Positions 24,822 through 36,571 of a stretch of 64,000 bases of DNA are shown one piece after another. Positions within the stretch are counted from its first letter, which is position 1. The number at the start of each line of letters is the position of its first letter. The DNA comes from Odiellus spinosus (taxonomy: Eukaryota; Arthropoda; Arachnida; Opiliones; Phalangiidae). The stretch is from positions 9,217,602-9,281,601 of the forward strand of contig OY987227.1 in NCBI GenBank assembly GCA_963920705.1, read 5' to 3'. The position numbers and the translations under genes are program-made. The notes beneath the pieces are model-generated. The model searched no databases. It worked only from the letters and a program-made list of their open reading frames with translations, and had not been told where the DNA came from.

Positions 24822-26213
24822 TCTAGATTCCCATTAAAAAATTTAATAAAAAAAATTGAGATCCCTGGTAAAATTATATACAAAGTGAAAGTAACGCTTA
24901 TAAAAATACAAACAAAAAGATCTAAAAAAAACGATAAATAAAAAAGGTTTTGTTTTCTATCCCCGGCAACATTTTTATCCAGACCGTCGCATCCACACAC
25001 GAAGCAGATTTTTATCTCGGTAGCCCGTCACTCTCCTATCACCCGAAAATAGAAGAAAGTGTGTTACCGGGTCAATCCCTCCTTTCCCCGGGTATATACG
25101 ATACTATACGAACTTAAAATGCAATACGTACGAAGGTAAAATGCTTAATTCATCCTAAACTTTCGAAATGCCCCCCCCCCCCTCCCAAAAAAAAACTGGA
25201 GCGTATATTTATATAGTTTAATACAAACAGCGCAAATTCGGGTTTAAGTTTAATAATTAACCAACATTATCAATACATATCAACAATTGTTGTTTCAGTA
25301 CTAACTGTATAGAACGATAATTGAATCTCATAAATGAAACTTCAAATAATTACATTCCAAGTGACTCGATATCGAGTTTAAAAGGTTAAATTTGGAAAAT
25401 CCTTGGCTTCGTTCTAACGTTTGAAACAATCGGAGCATAGTTTTCCTAATTATTTTATACTTTAAATAATTCTATGTCAGTTTTTTTAGATTTAAAAGAG
25501 GATAGAGCGAAGCCTAAGGCGGATTAATACAATTTATGTAAATTAATGTAGTTTCTGTTGAATAATTAACACCACTATGCCTAGTAGTATAGTAAGTGGA
25601 TCATTTCTTAAGATCTATTGAATAATGTAGCCATCAATTTTTTCCGAGATAAGAGGCGCCATCTTTTATTCAGTTTGAGAAAGATTTTTTTATAGAATGT
25701 GTGGGCTATCTCCCGAAATGAAACCCTCGAATATCTCTTCCGAATTTTTTTAGGGGTCTTTCGAATACTTATAGCTGTGATATACATTATCTTGTGTGAA
25801 GGACCCAAGATTTGACACTACGTCATTGAACGTTTCCAAGCCTATACGTTCTCAGTGTAGACAATTGGTTCTTGGGTTAAACCCAAAACTTCCGAGTTTC
25901 ATCCTTGACTTCGTTAAATACAATAGTGATTAAAATAACTCTATCCTAGTTTTCTACTCGCTGTAAAATCTTGTTGAGACAAATTAGCGTTTGAAAGAAT
26001 GCAATAGGTAGAGAAAAGTATACCCCATTTTGTTTCAAATATTTCATTAGAGATTAAATTTAGTTTTTATAGAGATGCAAATTTCGTTTGATATCGATGC
26101 CTGTATTTTTTATACCATTCTTGAAGTTTATTCATCGGGAAATGATTTATGTCGTGTTAATATAGTGTAACGTAGTAAGGGTTTTTTATTTTCATATGAC
26201 AAATACTATACCC

Positions 26214-26568
26214 AAAGTCTATCACTTTATTCCATAAAAGTAAACAACACCCCTTAGCTATCAGTTTAACGTCATAGCCCATCACTTAAATATAGCCAAA
26301 AAAGTCATCACCCCTTTCTGGCTCGAGTGGTTTGGACTCTTCCTCGATATTTTGAGTCGGTAGAGAGGGACGGAATTTAGGCTATATTGTCTTCCCCCAA
26401 CTTCTGAATTTCTCCAAAGAGTGGCGCTTTCGATTTCACTATTTACACCGTCTGCGGCCGCTAGAGTGTTTCGAATCAGACTCTGCCGGTATATTTACCC
26501 GGACCTTTGCTGATAGTATTAAGCTACGGGGCGTTGTTTACTTCTATGGAATAAAGTGATAGACTTTT
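26214..26568 (+). mobile_element. MITE-F, complete copy
   Basis: The terminal inverted repeats are about 40 bp: AAAGTCTATCACTTTATTCC and GGAATAAAGTGATAGACTTT. Paired inner words are GTAAACAACACCCC and GGGGCGTTGTTTAC. The interior has GCGGCCGCTAGAGTG and GAGAGGGACGGAATTTAGGC. Copies are at 10905-11378 (partial, reversed) and 42254-42549. Confidence 0.85.
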
Positions 26569-28665
26569 GACTATAATCTACCCCATTTTTCCCACTTTCC
26601 CCTAACATAACATCATTCAATCTTATTTCATGGACAACCCGTCTTTAATCTTTAATTTCCTTTTCCAAGTTACGTATATTATTGCCTCTCTATCTCGCTT
26701 GTCTTGTATCGAAACTTGAAAGCCCCTTTAAAGATGGTTTAATTTTAATTTTGACCTAATACCCTTCTGTATATTGTCTTTATTATCGTATAGTTACTAT
26801 ACTACGGCTATATGTTTGTCACTTCGGTATTGTCTAATCTGTTTCTTCATGGTTTTTGTTCTTTTTCCAATTTCTTTCTCACGCGTCTTTCTGGAAATTT
26901 GTTGACGATCGAAATTCTTAACTCCTTCGGTTGTTCTATTTTAAGGTTGTACAGTTTCTTCGCTATCTTTTCTAGAAGTTTTCTTTTTTTTTTTTTTTTT
27001 TTTTTTTTTTTCGCGTTGGAGGTTGCGCTTTTCTTTAAAAACAAAAATCCAATCTCCTTTAAAAATAAAGATAAGTTGCCCAGTACCTTCCTTAAAGGGA
27101 GGTTGATAAGGATTCGTACGAATGTCAAGTTCAAGTACCAGAAAAGGAAAATTTTGTTGTTATATTAGTTTTTTTTACATATCTGTATATACTTCTGTTT
27201 ACGTGAAGTGAAAAGCTAGCTGAGGCGGTTTGATACACACTGTTTAACCTTATAGAGAAGAAAGTAGTCTGTGCTAATTCGCCTCAATTATTACTTTTTT
27301 TCGGATGTCTAGGGATTATATTTTTAGTTTTATCATATATGTACTATTAAAAAGCTGTATTCAAAATTTTATACCTCTGGGTTGACGCGTTCTTAAGAAA
27401 CTTCAAAATGAAAATGTCAAAAATATATAGATAATTAAAAAGCTCGAACAATTATTTTAATTTTAAGTGGTTCACCAATAAATTACCAAATGAGTAGAAA
27501 TTTTCATGAAATTTCGTTTCCTTAGGAGTAAGATACGAATTTTGAAGTTTTTCGCTATTTGAGAAATTTCAGATAAAACTATTACCACGCAATCACGATG
27601 TTTTGATAATTTTCCATATCGCTATTGAAAAGAATCTCTTAACACGTGCATATTAAATGCTTCAAATCTTATGTTAAATACCTCATACACGACGTGATTT
27701 CTCTAAAGCGCCTGAATTACCATCGTGATTACTCGTGGTTGTTTAATCCCAAATTTTCCAAATAAAGATAAAAAATTAACAAGTTGATCTAATATCGACT
27801 ATTAAATAAATTTATTTGTAAAATACCTTGCCTTTAAATGCACTTTTTCTGAAGTGAGAAGCGACACAAGTTTTTGTATAATACTCAATAATTTTTAAGA
27901 CAAAATTAACCCTATCTTATTCCCAATAAATTAATCTAAAAATTCAAAACTCAAACGTGATTCTTAACATCCTTTTCATTATAGTTTATTATAATGTTAT
28001 TGTCCCTAAGGTGTCGTATAAGAATATTAAACGTGACAAGAAATAAACACCATTTTATTATCCCGTCATATTCTATACGATAAACGAAACCATAATGAGA
28101 TGAAGTAGTGTCATTAGTTTTCATTCTAATCCCTAACAACGTCAAGATCTCGAGTGTATACGTATTTCGGGGCACGTTTTGTGTACCTTTCGTGAAACCA
28201 TAGATCATAGGAAAGTTTCCTAATATTTAGGCTTAAGTAAATTTAAATCGTGTATTTCAAAGGTAAATGGAAAATACCTTTTTGAGACTATACTTTTCGC
28301 CTTTCTACTCGGTATAGTATCATCTTGAAATTTATTTTCAAGATTATTCGAGTTTTAGAGGCCTATTTATTTTACTTAGTACAGTATAAAGATTAGATAA
28401 GTTTTTATGACATTTAAGATAATTGAAAATGTTAAACTAACGAGTTTTTTTTATTTTTTTATCTTTTGTAGGTAAGAAATCCGATGAATCATTATTTCGA
28501 TGCTTAGTTTGCCTCCCGTCGTTCCCGACACTAAGTTCGCAATTATTATGAAGCGTGAAAGAAAACTCGCCAGGTTGTGTTTGCCCCTAGATTTTAAGAT
28601 TGATGAATGGCCATTGGTAAGTTTAATTAAACTAAAATGTAATCTAGGACTAATTAACAATGGAC

Positions 28666-28792
28666 AAAAGATGAATAACAAAACCACTCGCGCGTCAGGC
28701 TACCCAGCATAGCAACCAGGCACGAGGACTGGTTTTGTTAGTTCATACTTTAATCCGCTCTGTTTGCCGTTAGAGGTCGCTTATGAACACCG
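28666..28792. mobile_element. MITE-C, internally deleted copy
   Basis: Begins AAAAGATGAATAACAAAAC and contains GGTTTTGTTAGTTCATACTT and GCCGTTAGAGGTCGCTTATG. The left inner inverted repeat is missing and the far right end is lost. Confidence 0.75.
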
Positions 28793-29845
28793 TGTTCCTA
28801 GATGTAAGAGTGTTTGTAGTCACTATGTGACTTGAAAGATTAGTTCGATTCATTGACCAGGAAATCACGAGGGGCTAATCACTTTCGGATTCCCAGTACA
28901 CAGATTACGGATTACGCGTAATAATTTTAAAACTGTCAAAGGCAGGGATTTTAAAGATTACTCGTAATCACTTAAGTGCAGTCAAAGGTACAAGCCTGTT
29001 CACCGATTACTCTGATGGTCCATCGAATCTTTCCTAGACCGGTTCAAATAACGTAACGTGTTGTTTAAGCTTATCGACGACAGATGGCGCTGATTATACA
29101 CTTGTTTTCTGGTCACTGAGTTGAACTATGAACTTGGACGAAACCTTTACGCTTAATGACGTTTACTAAAACGTAGTATGAACCGTAGTTCCCACTTCTG
29201 ACTTGGAGAAAACACAATTGTGTAGGAGAAAAAGTGCGTGGAACCTCGCTAGCTTCTAAATTATTATTTACCGGGTAAAAATCTGTAAATACGTGGGAAC
29301 CAGGCGTTAATGCTAGTCCACAACTAATGTAGAGGCTAATTCGAACTTGATCGCGCTTTTTCACAGCGAACAGTGTTGCTTTTATTTTCGCCAAGTGGGA
29401 ACTAGCCTTTATGATTGAGCTTGTGTAAATAAATAATCGGTTGCAAAGTTAAAAGGTTCACAAAACGCATTTTATTGCAATGAAAAGTAGTAAATTTCCA
29501 TTGAAATTAGGCTTAGCAACTGATTAAATATACCCACGGGATTACTTTTCTTTGCATAAGTCTAAAGATGACGTCAAAGAAAATATCTTTTTAAAATTGA
29601 ATTCAAAATAGATATTTTCGTAATTGTTAAGACGTGACGTTTTACAGCTTCTTGAGCTTGATTAACGCGAGGAACTAAACTGCTGTACAAAAATCGTGGT
29701 TCGGTGCCAATATATTTTGGCGTATTTACTTATGTATATAATTAGTGTAGCCAAAATTTCGTTACCTAACAATCTCTAGTCCAATGAGCCAAGTGTGTTC
29801 GTATATAGCCCAACCAGCTCCCTGAAATACCTATTTCTAGGTCCC

Positions 29846-30290
29846 TAAAAACATTGTTCATACAAACCTGGAAATCTCTAAAAACAGGGTTCATGCAAAC
29901 CTGGAAATCTCTAAAAACAGGGTTCATGCAAACCTGGAAATCTCTAAAAACAGGGTTCATGCAAACCTGGAAATCTCTAAAAACAGGGTTCATGCAAACC
30001 TGGAAATCTCTAAAAACAGGGTTCATACAAACCTGGAAATCTCAGGGAAATAAAATAGAGGTTATTTATATTTGTCAAATTCAGAGAAATTTGAGATTTG
30101 GGTTATTTCATCAAAAACCACTTCAGGGCGTCTCAGTGTTGTTACTACATTTTATCGACAGTGGGTAGTTTGTTGTTGGACCTGGAAATTTCAGTGAAGT
30201 GGAAAACTTGGGAATTTCATGGAAATATTTGCGGAAAAACCTGGAAATTTCAGGGAAATCGGTTTCGCAAAACTTATATCAACCCTGACC
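29846..30290. mobile_element. Family H element with internal 33-bp array
   Basis: Units of GTTCATGCAAACCTGGAAAT plus CTCTAAAAACAGG repeat every 33 bp from 29856 to 30049 (five full and one partial). They are followed by the single-copy body shared with 17302-17632 and ending TCAACCCTGA. Frames on both strands across the array (NPVFRDFQVCM and QTWKSLKTGFM repeats) are artefacts of the 33-bp period. Confidence 0.8.
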
Positions 30291-30773
30291 CAAAAATCAT
30301 TGAAAATATGGTACTTTAGGTACCAAATTCTAATTCCAGAGAATTTTATAATAGTTTGAACTTTGGGTGTGACAAAATACTAAAATTTCTTCCCATGAAA
30401 TGAAGATTTCCTACAGTATCTGTAGAATTCAACTTTTCTATAGACCCGCACGAAAGGGGGAGATTACATACTTCCTTTAAAACCAAAATTCGTTATGGAG
30501 GAAAATAAATTAAATAGTGAGGAAAGCACTTTCGGTTTGTACGAAACCTTTTTCAATCTGATATACCGATTAAACGTGCCTATCACGACAATTATAAAAG
30601 GAAAAATTCTAATTCAATCGATTATAGTCTGATTATAGATATCAAAGTATAGCTATAGTAGACAATTTGAACAAAGCCCGATTAATAGCGCTCAAACTTC
30701 GTTGCCGTAATTGTCATGGTCTATATCGCCGCTTCTTTTATTAATATTATTTTTTCCCCAAAAATTTGCTTAG

Positions 30774-31221
30774 TCGGAACAACAACAACAACAAGTGGTG
30801 ATTGGTGGTCCTCATCACCATCACCATCATCATCACCATCAGTATCACCAGACACAGTCTTCGCTCGCCGGCGTACCTCCTACATCGTCGTCGCACCACG
30901 GACCCCCTAGTGGCGCCGGAGGTTCATCTTCGCCCTTGCCCGGGATGACCCCCGTCTCGCCCCGACGTTCCCTCTTGCAGCACAGCGACTCTTCGCATCT
31001 CTTGTCCAGTCACCATCACCATCATCATCACCATTACGATGATCTGCCCCTCGTGCAACTACTCCGAAAGACGCGAGGACCGTTTTCCCGTCAGACGTCC
31101 GAGGATTTAAAGAAACGAAGGGAAAGTTTCGCCGCTTTCTCCTCTCCTTCCGCCGGTTCCGCTTGTTACGGACATCTCATGATGACCAATCCTTCAGCCG
31201 CCGCCGGGGTCACTGGACAAG
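30774..31221 (+). CDS. MAST kinase coding exon 2 (His/Gln-rich)
   Basis: Encodes 149 residues plus one base. The acceptor is CTTAG ending at 30773 after a T-rich tract. The base triplet before the exon is an in-frame TAG, so the exon must be spliced to. The product begins SEQQQQQVVIGGP, followed by nine His codons, a Ser/Pro-rich linker, SPRRSLLQHSDS, a second run of eight His, then YDDLPLVQLLRKTRGPFS and RQTSEDLKKRRESFAAF. The donor is AAG before GTCAGT at 31222. The PLVQLLRK...RQTSEDL stretch sits where MAST2/MAST4 carry their PLLFRKLSNPD...RQLS segment, which supports the assignment. RRSL, RQTS and KRRES are basophilic phosphorylation-type motifs. Both His runs use mixed CAC/CAT codons, so they are not simple slippage tracts. 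I am sure of coding status and fairly sure of the family. Confidence 0.85.
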
Positions 31222-32367
31222 GTCAGTTTAACGTCAAATTGATTAAATAGATGAGTTATAATGAGGATTATGACAATTTATTTTATTAGTACATAAGGGA
31301 TAGTAACACGATTTGGACCAATTTTTAATTTGAACGAAAACACTTATAATTAAATTTATCATGCAACGAGTGATTTTTACTATCGATTCCCTTTTCGTTT
31401 ATATAAGCTTAATCTACTAATATTAAGCTGAAAATCAATTTTTAACTCGGAAAGTAGGCTTAGAAATAATCCATTAAGAGTTTGATATCTTGTAGTACAA
31501 AGGCCCATTGACTAATCGCGCGAAAGCTGGCGCGCGCATTATTACGGCATTAAAACGATTCAAATTAGGCTTAAGAGGGGCGCGCGCTTTGTTCCGACAT
31601 TAAAACGTTTCAAATTAGGCTTAAGAGGAACACCCTTTCCTTCTGTCGGAGACTCTAACAACGAAATATCAAACTCTCGATGGATCCTTGCTAAGCCTAC
31701 ATTTGTTAGCAATGGGGTAGTTGCCTATTTAAACGCTAAGAACTGGATTAAGAAAATCACTTGTTATAGGGTTGCATTCTCCCTTTAGGGGATTAGCGTG
31801 TGTTTTGATTCTGTAAACATGTCTTATTTTTAGAAGCAGAATGAATAATAAATAATTCGACTTTCCTCTTCAACCTCTCTTTAAGGCTAATATTTTCTAG
31901 TAACTTGAAAACTGAAACCCATTTTTAACGTATATTGTTTTTATAATAATTAATTCAAAATCGTGCCGTTTTCTAATGCGGCCTGTTAACGATATTTAAT
32001 CCCTCGGTAAAAACTCTAATTTCCTTCGTTCGCAAACAATCGATTTGGAAGGGTTTAGTTCATAATAGTGTGAAAGTGAAATCAACGAAGTCTGTTGAAT
32101 TTTTATCTCTATAAGATTGTTGTAATTAAAAAGTATTTGCGTAGTATTTAATGTTATTTTTACCTAGAATTTATTTAAATCTGTTTGAGAGAGAATCGCG
32201 ACATTGGACCTTTGTCCAGTCATGACAAAGTATGTCCAGTTTCCCTACCATTTCTGGACTTAAAAAAAAATAGGCCGTGTTATTTTTTAGCTTTCAGTGT
32301 TTGTTTCGTCATGACGACTTAAATTGGTGAAACCAATTTGTAACTTAATCTATTTTTATTTTCTTAG
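31222..32367 (+). other. Intron 2 (1,146 bp)
   Basis: GTCAGT donor and TTTTCTTAG acceptor. It contains the MITE-B-like element at 31349-31793. The remainder (31794-32340) is AT-rich with no second exon seen. Confidence 0.85.
31349..31793. mobile_element. Divergent MITE-B-like element inside intron 2
   Basis: Begins near ACGAGTGATTTTTACTATCG and ends GGTTGCATTCTCCCTTTA, as in family B. The middle differs: a ~50-bp unit with GGCGCGCGC, GGCATTAAAACG and TTCAAATTAGGCTTAAGAGG is present twice (31530-31630). Inverted TTTGATATCTTGTAG-type and GAAATATCAAACTC words surround the unit. Confidence 0.6.
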
Positions 32368-32447
32368 GTTCTTCGGAAACGTCTAATTTGGTTCGGATGC
32401 GAAGTTCTCTGCTTGGACAGTCGGCTCCATCTCTCTCCGCTAGTATG
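32368..32447 (+). CDS. MAST kinase coding exon 3
   Basis: 80 nt with acceptor TTCTTAG and donor ATG before GTAAGT. It joins exon 2 in phase to read GSSETSN then LVRMRSSLLGQSAPSLSASM. This is the hallmark ETSNLVRMRSxxLGQSAPSLTA block at the N-terminus of MAST2 and MAST4 and is the strongest single proof of gene identity in the long form. It ends in phase 0. In vertebrate MASTs the next residues are KELSLPRRG, which is exactly what the exon at 62827 supplies (KELSISRRG). The intron to that exon is therefore 30.4 kb. Confidence 0.95.
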
Positions 32448-32803
32448 GTAAGTGCTGATCGATTAAATCTTTATTTTTTTATCGCAATCTTTCGAAACGG
32501 ATCGAATGTTTTACACAAGATGTTATACCGTACATTTTTCCTATTTTATCTTGACATTAATTCGCAATCGATAAGACTGAATATATTTAGAACGAATGAA
32601 TGTTTTTGTCTTCTACTATAGTTGGCCTCTGAATTGATTATTTAAAGCCTGTCGCGCACCATTACGTTCTTATAGAAGTTCGATTCCCTTATGACGTAAT
32701 TTTTATGACAATGGTGGGAGGGACTTAAATAACTCTTCAAACGCTGTCCCCTAGATGGATCCCTTAAGCTCGTTTTTTAAATCATAAAAAATCACGGGAC
32801 ATG

Positions 32804-32977
32804 CCACTAGATGGCGAGATCGGGCCCCTTTAATAGAGTAGTGTCGCTCCATAGCATTGACCATGGCGGCCATTTTGGCGGCAACTTTTTTCTTATAGAA
32901 AATAGCGTGGGTGACGACGCGTCACGTCACATTGATATTACTCTATTCATAATTTCGTACTTTGCCGCTAGATGGCG
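32804..32977 (+). promoter_or_regulatory. Paired CTCF-like motifs around a YY1-like core
   Basis: CCACTAGATGGCG at 32804-32816 and CCGCTAGATGGCG at 32965-32977 both fit the CTCF core (CCASYAGRKGGCRS) in the same orientation, 161 bp apart. Between them lies CCATGGCGGCCATTTTGGCG (32861-32880), resembling YY1 ATGGCGGC/AAATGGC sites. Function is inferred from motif resemblance only. Similar AGATGGCGCT words at 29087 and 35209 warn that it may be part of a dispersed repeat. Confidence 0.4.
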
Positions 32978-33088
32978 AGAGCGAACCGTTTCTGGAAAAG
33001 TCTACGGTCGCACATACGGACATTGTAAATTATATGTTAAGTTGTAAAACCTAGGTCTACTAACAATTGACACCTAGATATTAATAGA

Positions 33089-33265
33089 TGAAGATGAATT
33101 ACAAAAACTAGCGCTCATAAGCACCCTCTAATGGTAAACAGTGATAAAAGTAGTAACAAAACCACGTGCGTGTTTGCTTATTCTCTAGTCATATGCGCCA
33201 CGCATGATATGTTTAATTAGTTCCTATTTTTGCCACTGTTTTCCGTTAGAGGACGCTTATGAATT
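33089..33265. mobile_element. MITE-C, diverged copy
   Basis: Contains GATGAAGATGAATTACAAAA, ATAAGCACCCTCTAATGG and TTCCGTTAGAGGACGCTTAT in the same order as 24622-24821. Confidence 0.75.
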
Positions 33266-33961
33266 TAAATTTTACCAATCACGAAGGATCATATTACTGG
33301 CCTTTGAAGGGGGGGAAGTATTGAGGAAAAGCAAACCTGTAGTGGATTTTTTAAGGGTCTCTTTAATTAAAAACAAAATCTTGAAATCGTTTCCAAGCGC
33401 GACGGATTTTAAGACTGGCATATTGTTTTATCTTAGGAGAACTCTCAGCCAATCGATTGATTGATTTGTAAAAGTTTAAATGTAGTAGAATGTTTATTGG
33501 CACATTGTCTATGTTGTTACTAGAGGGAAAATCTATTGATTCTTTTTATCAATTTTTTTCAATGAAAACTTTAATAATAATTGATAATTGTATTTTGAAC
33601 AAGTTATTACGCTCTTGGCCGCTATGTGGCGGTTGTTTTACAAAGCCAGTTTTATGATCGATACGCGAGACGTCCAGATATTGATTTCTCTGTTTTTGCT
33701 TCAGTAAGAAAAGATAAAAAAGAACTGATAAAACTAAACAAGGAAGTAAAAAATGTAAACATAGTGCCATAAATATTTCTTTTGGATCTTTTATTTTGCT
33801 CTATATCTATTGAAGGATCACTGTACTTTGAGGAAAATCTTAGTTTTAATCGTAAAAATACACCTAAAAATATTTGTCAAACGTTTCAAAGATTTCGTGG
33901 TAATTCCCGGGTAATTATTTAAGACAAGTTATGCTCGAAGAAATTTTATATGAAATAAAAG

Positions 33962-34440
33962 TTCATCTTATATGTTTATATTATAATTCCATATAAAATA
34001 TTATTTTATTTTATTAATCCCATATAAAATATTATTTTATTTTATTAATTCCATATAAAATATTTTATTTTATTTTATTAATTCCATATAAAATATTATA
34101 TTTTATTTTATTAATTCCATATAAAATATTATATTTTATTTTATTAATTCCATATAAAATATTATATTTTATTTTATTAATTCCATATAAAATATTATAT
34201 TTTATTTTATTAATTCCATATAAAATATTATATTTTATTAATTCCATATAAAATATTATATTTTAATTTATTAATTTCACATAAAATATTGTATTTTTGT
34301 TGACTTCATATAAAATATTATATTTTATTTTTTATTAATTTCATATAAAATATTATATTTTATTTTTTATTAATTTCATTTAAAAAGTTCAAATTTTTAT
34401 TTTATAATGCATTTTTTATAATTTCATATAAAATATTTTA
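33962..34440. repeat. 33-bp A/T-only-type minisatellite, ~13 units
   Basis: The unit is TTAATTCCATATAAAATATT plus ATATTTTATTTTA. The central units are nearly identical; the right end decays (34290-34440). Frames reading IKYNILYGINK are artefacts. Confidence 0.9.
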
Positions 34441-34855
34441 ATATTATAAAATATAAACACTTGGTAGGGACTAAATACTATTATAGGCGCGTTAAAATAT
34501 TACTCCACAGTACCTTAATTAGTTTATCCCTTACTATAAGCCCAAGTTTGTAAGATAGTAATATATATTCTGGGGCTAAAACTAAATATTAGAGTTTCGA
34601 AATAAAATAACGATATAATATTTCACGGCAAGTGCTGCTAAGTATTATACACAGTTGTTCCAACCTTGGATTAACATCAATAATGTAGAATAACCATTAC
34701 ATTTATAAATGTAATATTTTCAACTGCGTGTTGTTGATTCTACAGCTACAGGAATTCAGTGTGAAACAGATGTCCAATATTCTAATTTTCCCTTACAATT
34801 CCCTATAAATCTACATTGAATATCATTGAACCCCTACGCATCAAGGCTAGAACAC

Positions 34856-35166
34856 TACGTCAAGAAGGATCAGACAAGGAGCGGAAAAGTGGGGCTGCGT
34901 AGAGTTAGAGAAAAGCCAACCTCCCACACGGGTGGAAAGGGGGATAGGAAATTCTCGAGGTAAACTGTTGTCACCTGGTCGCTACCGTCGTCGGATACTA
35001 CGCGTTTCTTAAAGGATCCATTTTATCCACGTGACAACAATTTACCACGAAGAATCTCTACCCCCGACTGTCCCCGTTTCTCCCGGAGTGGGAGTTTAGG
35101 CCGACGCAGTAGGAACCGCGCCATTCCTACTTTTCTTCTCCTTGTCTGATCCTTCTTGACTTCGTA
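34856..35166. mobile_element. Foldback MITE
   Basis: Left end TACGTCAAGAAGGATCAGAC (then AAGGAG) and right end CTCCTTGTCTGATCCTTCTT are inverted repeats. The loop is relatively GC-rich (CTACCGTCGTCGG, CCCCGTTTCTCCCGGAG). Non-coding. Confidence 0.75.
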
Positions 35167-36390
35167 TAGATTGGAATGAAACTTCTTTTTTAAACTTGAC
35201 TCCCACACGATGGCGCTGTTTTCCATTAAAAACAAAATCAATATTTCAACTTCTAATAAGAACGATAATATTTGCTTTGGGGTTTTCTACTTTTCGTTGT
35301 GAACTTGTGATCCGGGTTTTTCACGAATTCCAGGATAAATATTTTCTTAATTTAAATCAACAGTTTTTTGCCTTTATGTAGGAAGGATATAATTAAAGAA
35401 AGATGGCACTAATCTTGGCAATTGTGTTGTAACTAGTACAGACCCTTGAAAATGGGTCGAAAAGGTCAGGAATATTACCTTTTTTGGGTGAAACTAAGGA
35501 AAAATTCTGGGAAAAAGCTTACACTATCTTGTTTTCCAAATATCCTGGTCAAATTAACATTAGCTTAGGTACATTTCTATGGAATGTAAATCGAGGAAAC
35601 TTGTCTAAATCATTCTACAAAAATGGTCAGAAAACCTGAAAAGGAATTTATTTTAAATGACCTGAGAATGCAGGACACTAGGGATGATTACAATGCCTCC
35701 CTATCCTAATAAAATTCTCTCTTTCTGCTCATATAGTAATGGTAAAAATTTCACGCAGAGTGCAAAGGTCGTCTTTTTATATTGCGGAGAAATACACAAT
35801 AATAAATCTGATAGGAATGAAAGTAGTTCATGAAAATATTCATTCGTGAACAGTCTCGGAAGTTAGGCCTAGAGTGTACAGGATAAACATTAACCCCCTA
35901 ACCCCCGTTGTGTCGATTAAGTGAAAATTCTCCCGCGCTTCTCGGATTAAATAAATTTCCCATGGTGTTCTCGAGGACAAATTTAATACGTATAAAGGCT
36001 GGATGATATTATATTCTTACCATATCTTTAAGTTTATTTTCCATTTATTGATTCACCGCGAAAGCGAGAATGTTCCTAAGAAAAACGATTGAAAAACATG
36101 TCTTCGTTTAATATACGTGGGATTTAAAACACATATTTGTTAGTACGCTAAACAAGACTTAACGTAGCGATGTTAGTGGATGTAGAGAAATAGGTTTAAA
36201 AAGATACTTATAGACAAGATGGTCAAGTCCATAGTAATAGCTAGACCCGAGACTTTGTTAAAGAGAGGAATGATGCTTTAGCAGGAGAGTGTTATGCATA
36301 CATAAACGCTCTTTAAACAATTTGAATGGCGTCTTGAGATTCCTTTAAACACGATGTTAAGGAAATTTCTCGAGTAGACTACATGACCGT

Positions 36391-36571
36391 GGTTGAGATT
36401 GGGTTGCGATTGGGTTGCGATTGGGTTGAGATTGGGTTGAGATTGGGTTGAGATTGGGTTGAGATTGGGTTGAGATTGGGTTGAGATTGGGTTGAGATTG
36501 GGTTGAGATTGGGTTGAGATTGGGTTGAGATTGGGTTGAGATTGGGTTGAGATTGGGTTGAGATTGGGTTG
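36391..36571. repeat. 11-bp G-rich tandem repeat, ~16 units
   Basis: The unit is GGTTGAGATTG, i.e. TTGGGTTGAGA; the first two or three units carry TTGCGATTGGG instead. G runs of three are spaced by eight bases on one strand. The complementary frame reads NPISTQSQP repeats because 11 cycles through all three frames, and is not a gene. Confidence 0.92.

Larger units (their letters stand above)
9814..30773 (+). other. Intron 1 (inferred, ~21 kb)
   Basis: Lies between the GTTCGG donor at 9814 and the TTTGCTTAG acceptor ending at 30773. No conserved exon was found. Named repeats are listed separately. Weak copies of the CAGGGAA/CTGGAAA family occur at 10090-10240. A decayed MITE-D copy lies at 10400-10550. 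Poly-T or poly-A runs occur near 10551, 13300, 19125 and 26985, and a C run near 25170. The stretches 12100-13300, 14064-14960, 16050-17300, 17640-19140, 19980-21880, 22560-23330, 24830-26210 and 26570-28660 hold short random frames and no gene I can support. 28890-29400 has short repeated words (ATTACTCGTAATCAC) only. Confidence 0.55.

Noticed and set aside
26812-27168. Overlapping frames of 118 and 95 codons on opposite strands
   Set aside because: Both run through a ~29-base T run (poly-Phe/poly-Lys) and show no family resemblance.
32670-32690. B-box-like GTTCGATTCCC
   Set aside because: No A-box upstream at the right spacing; probably chance.
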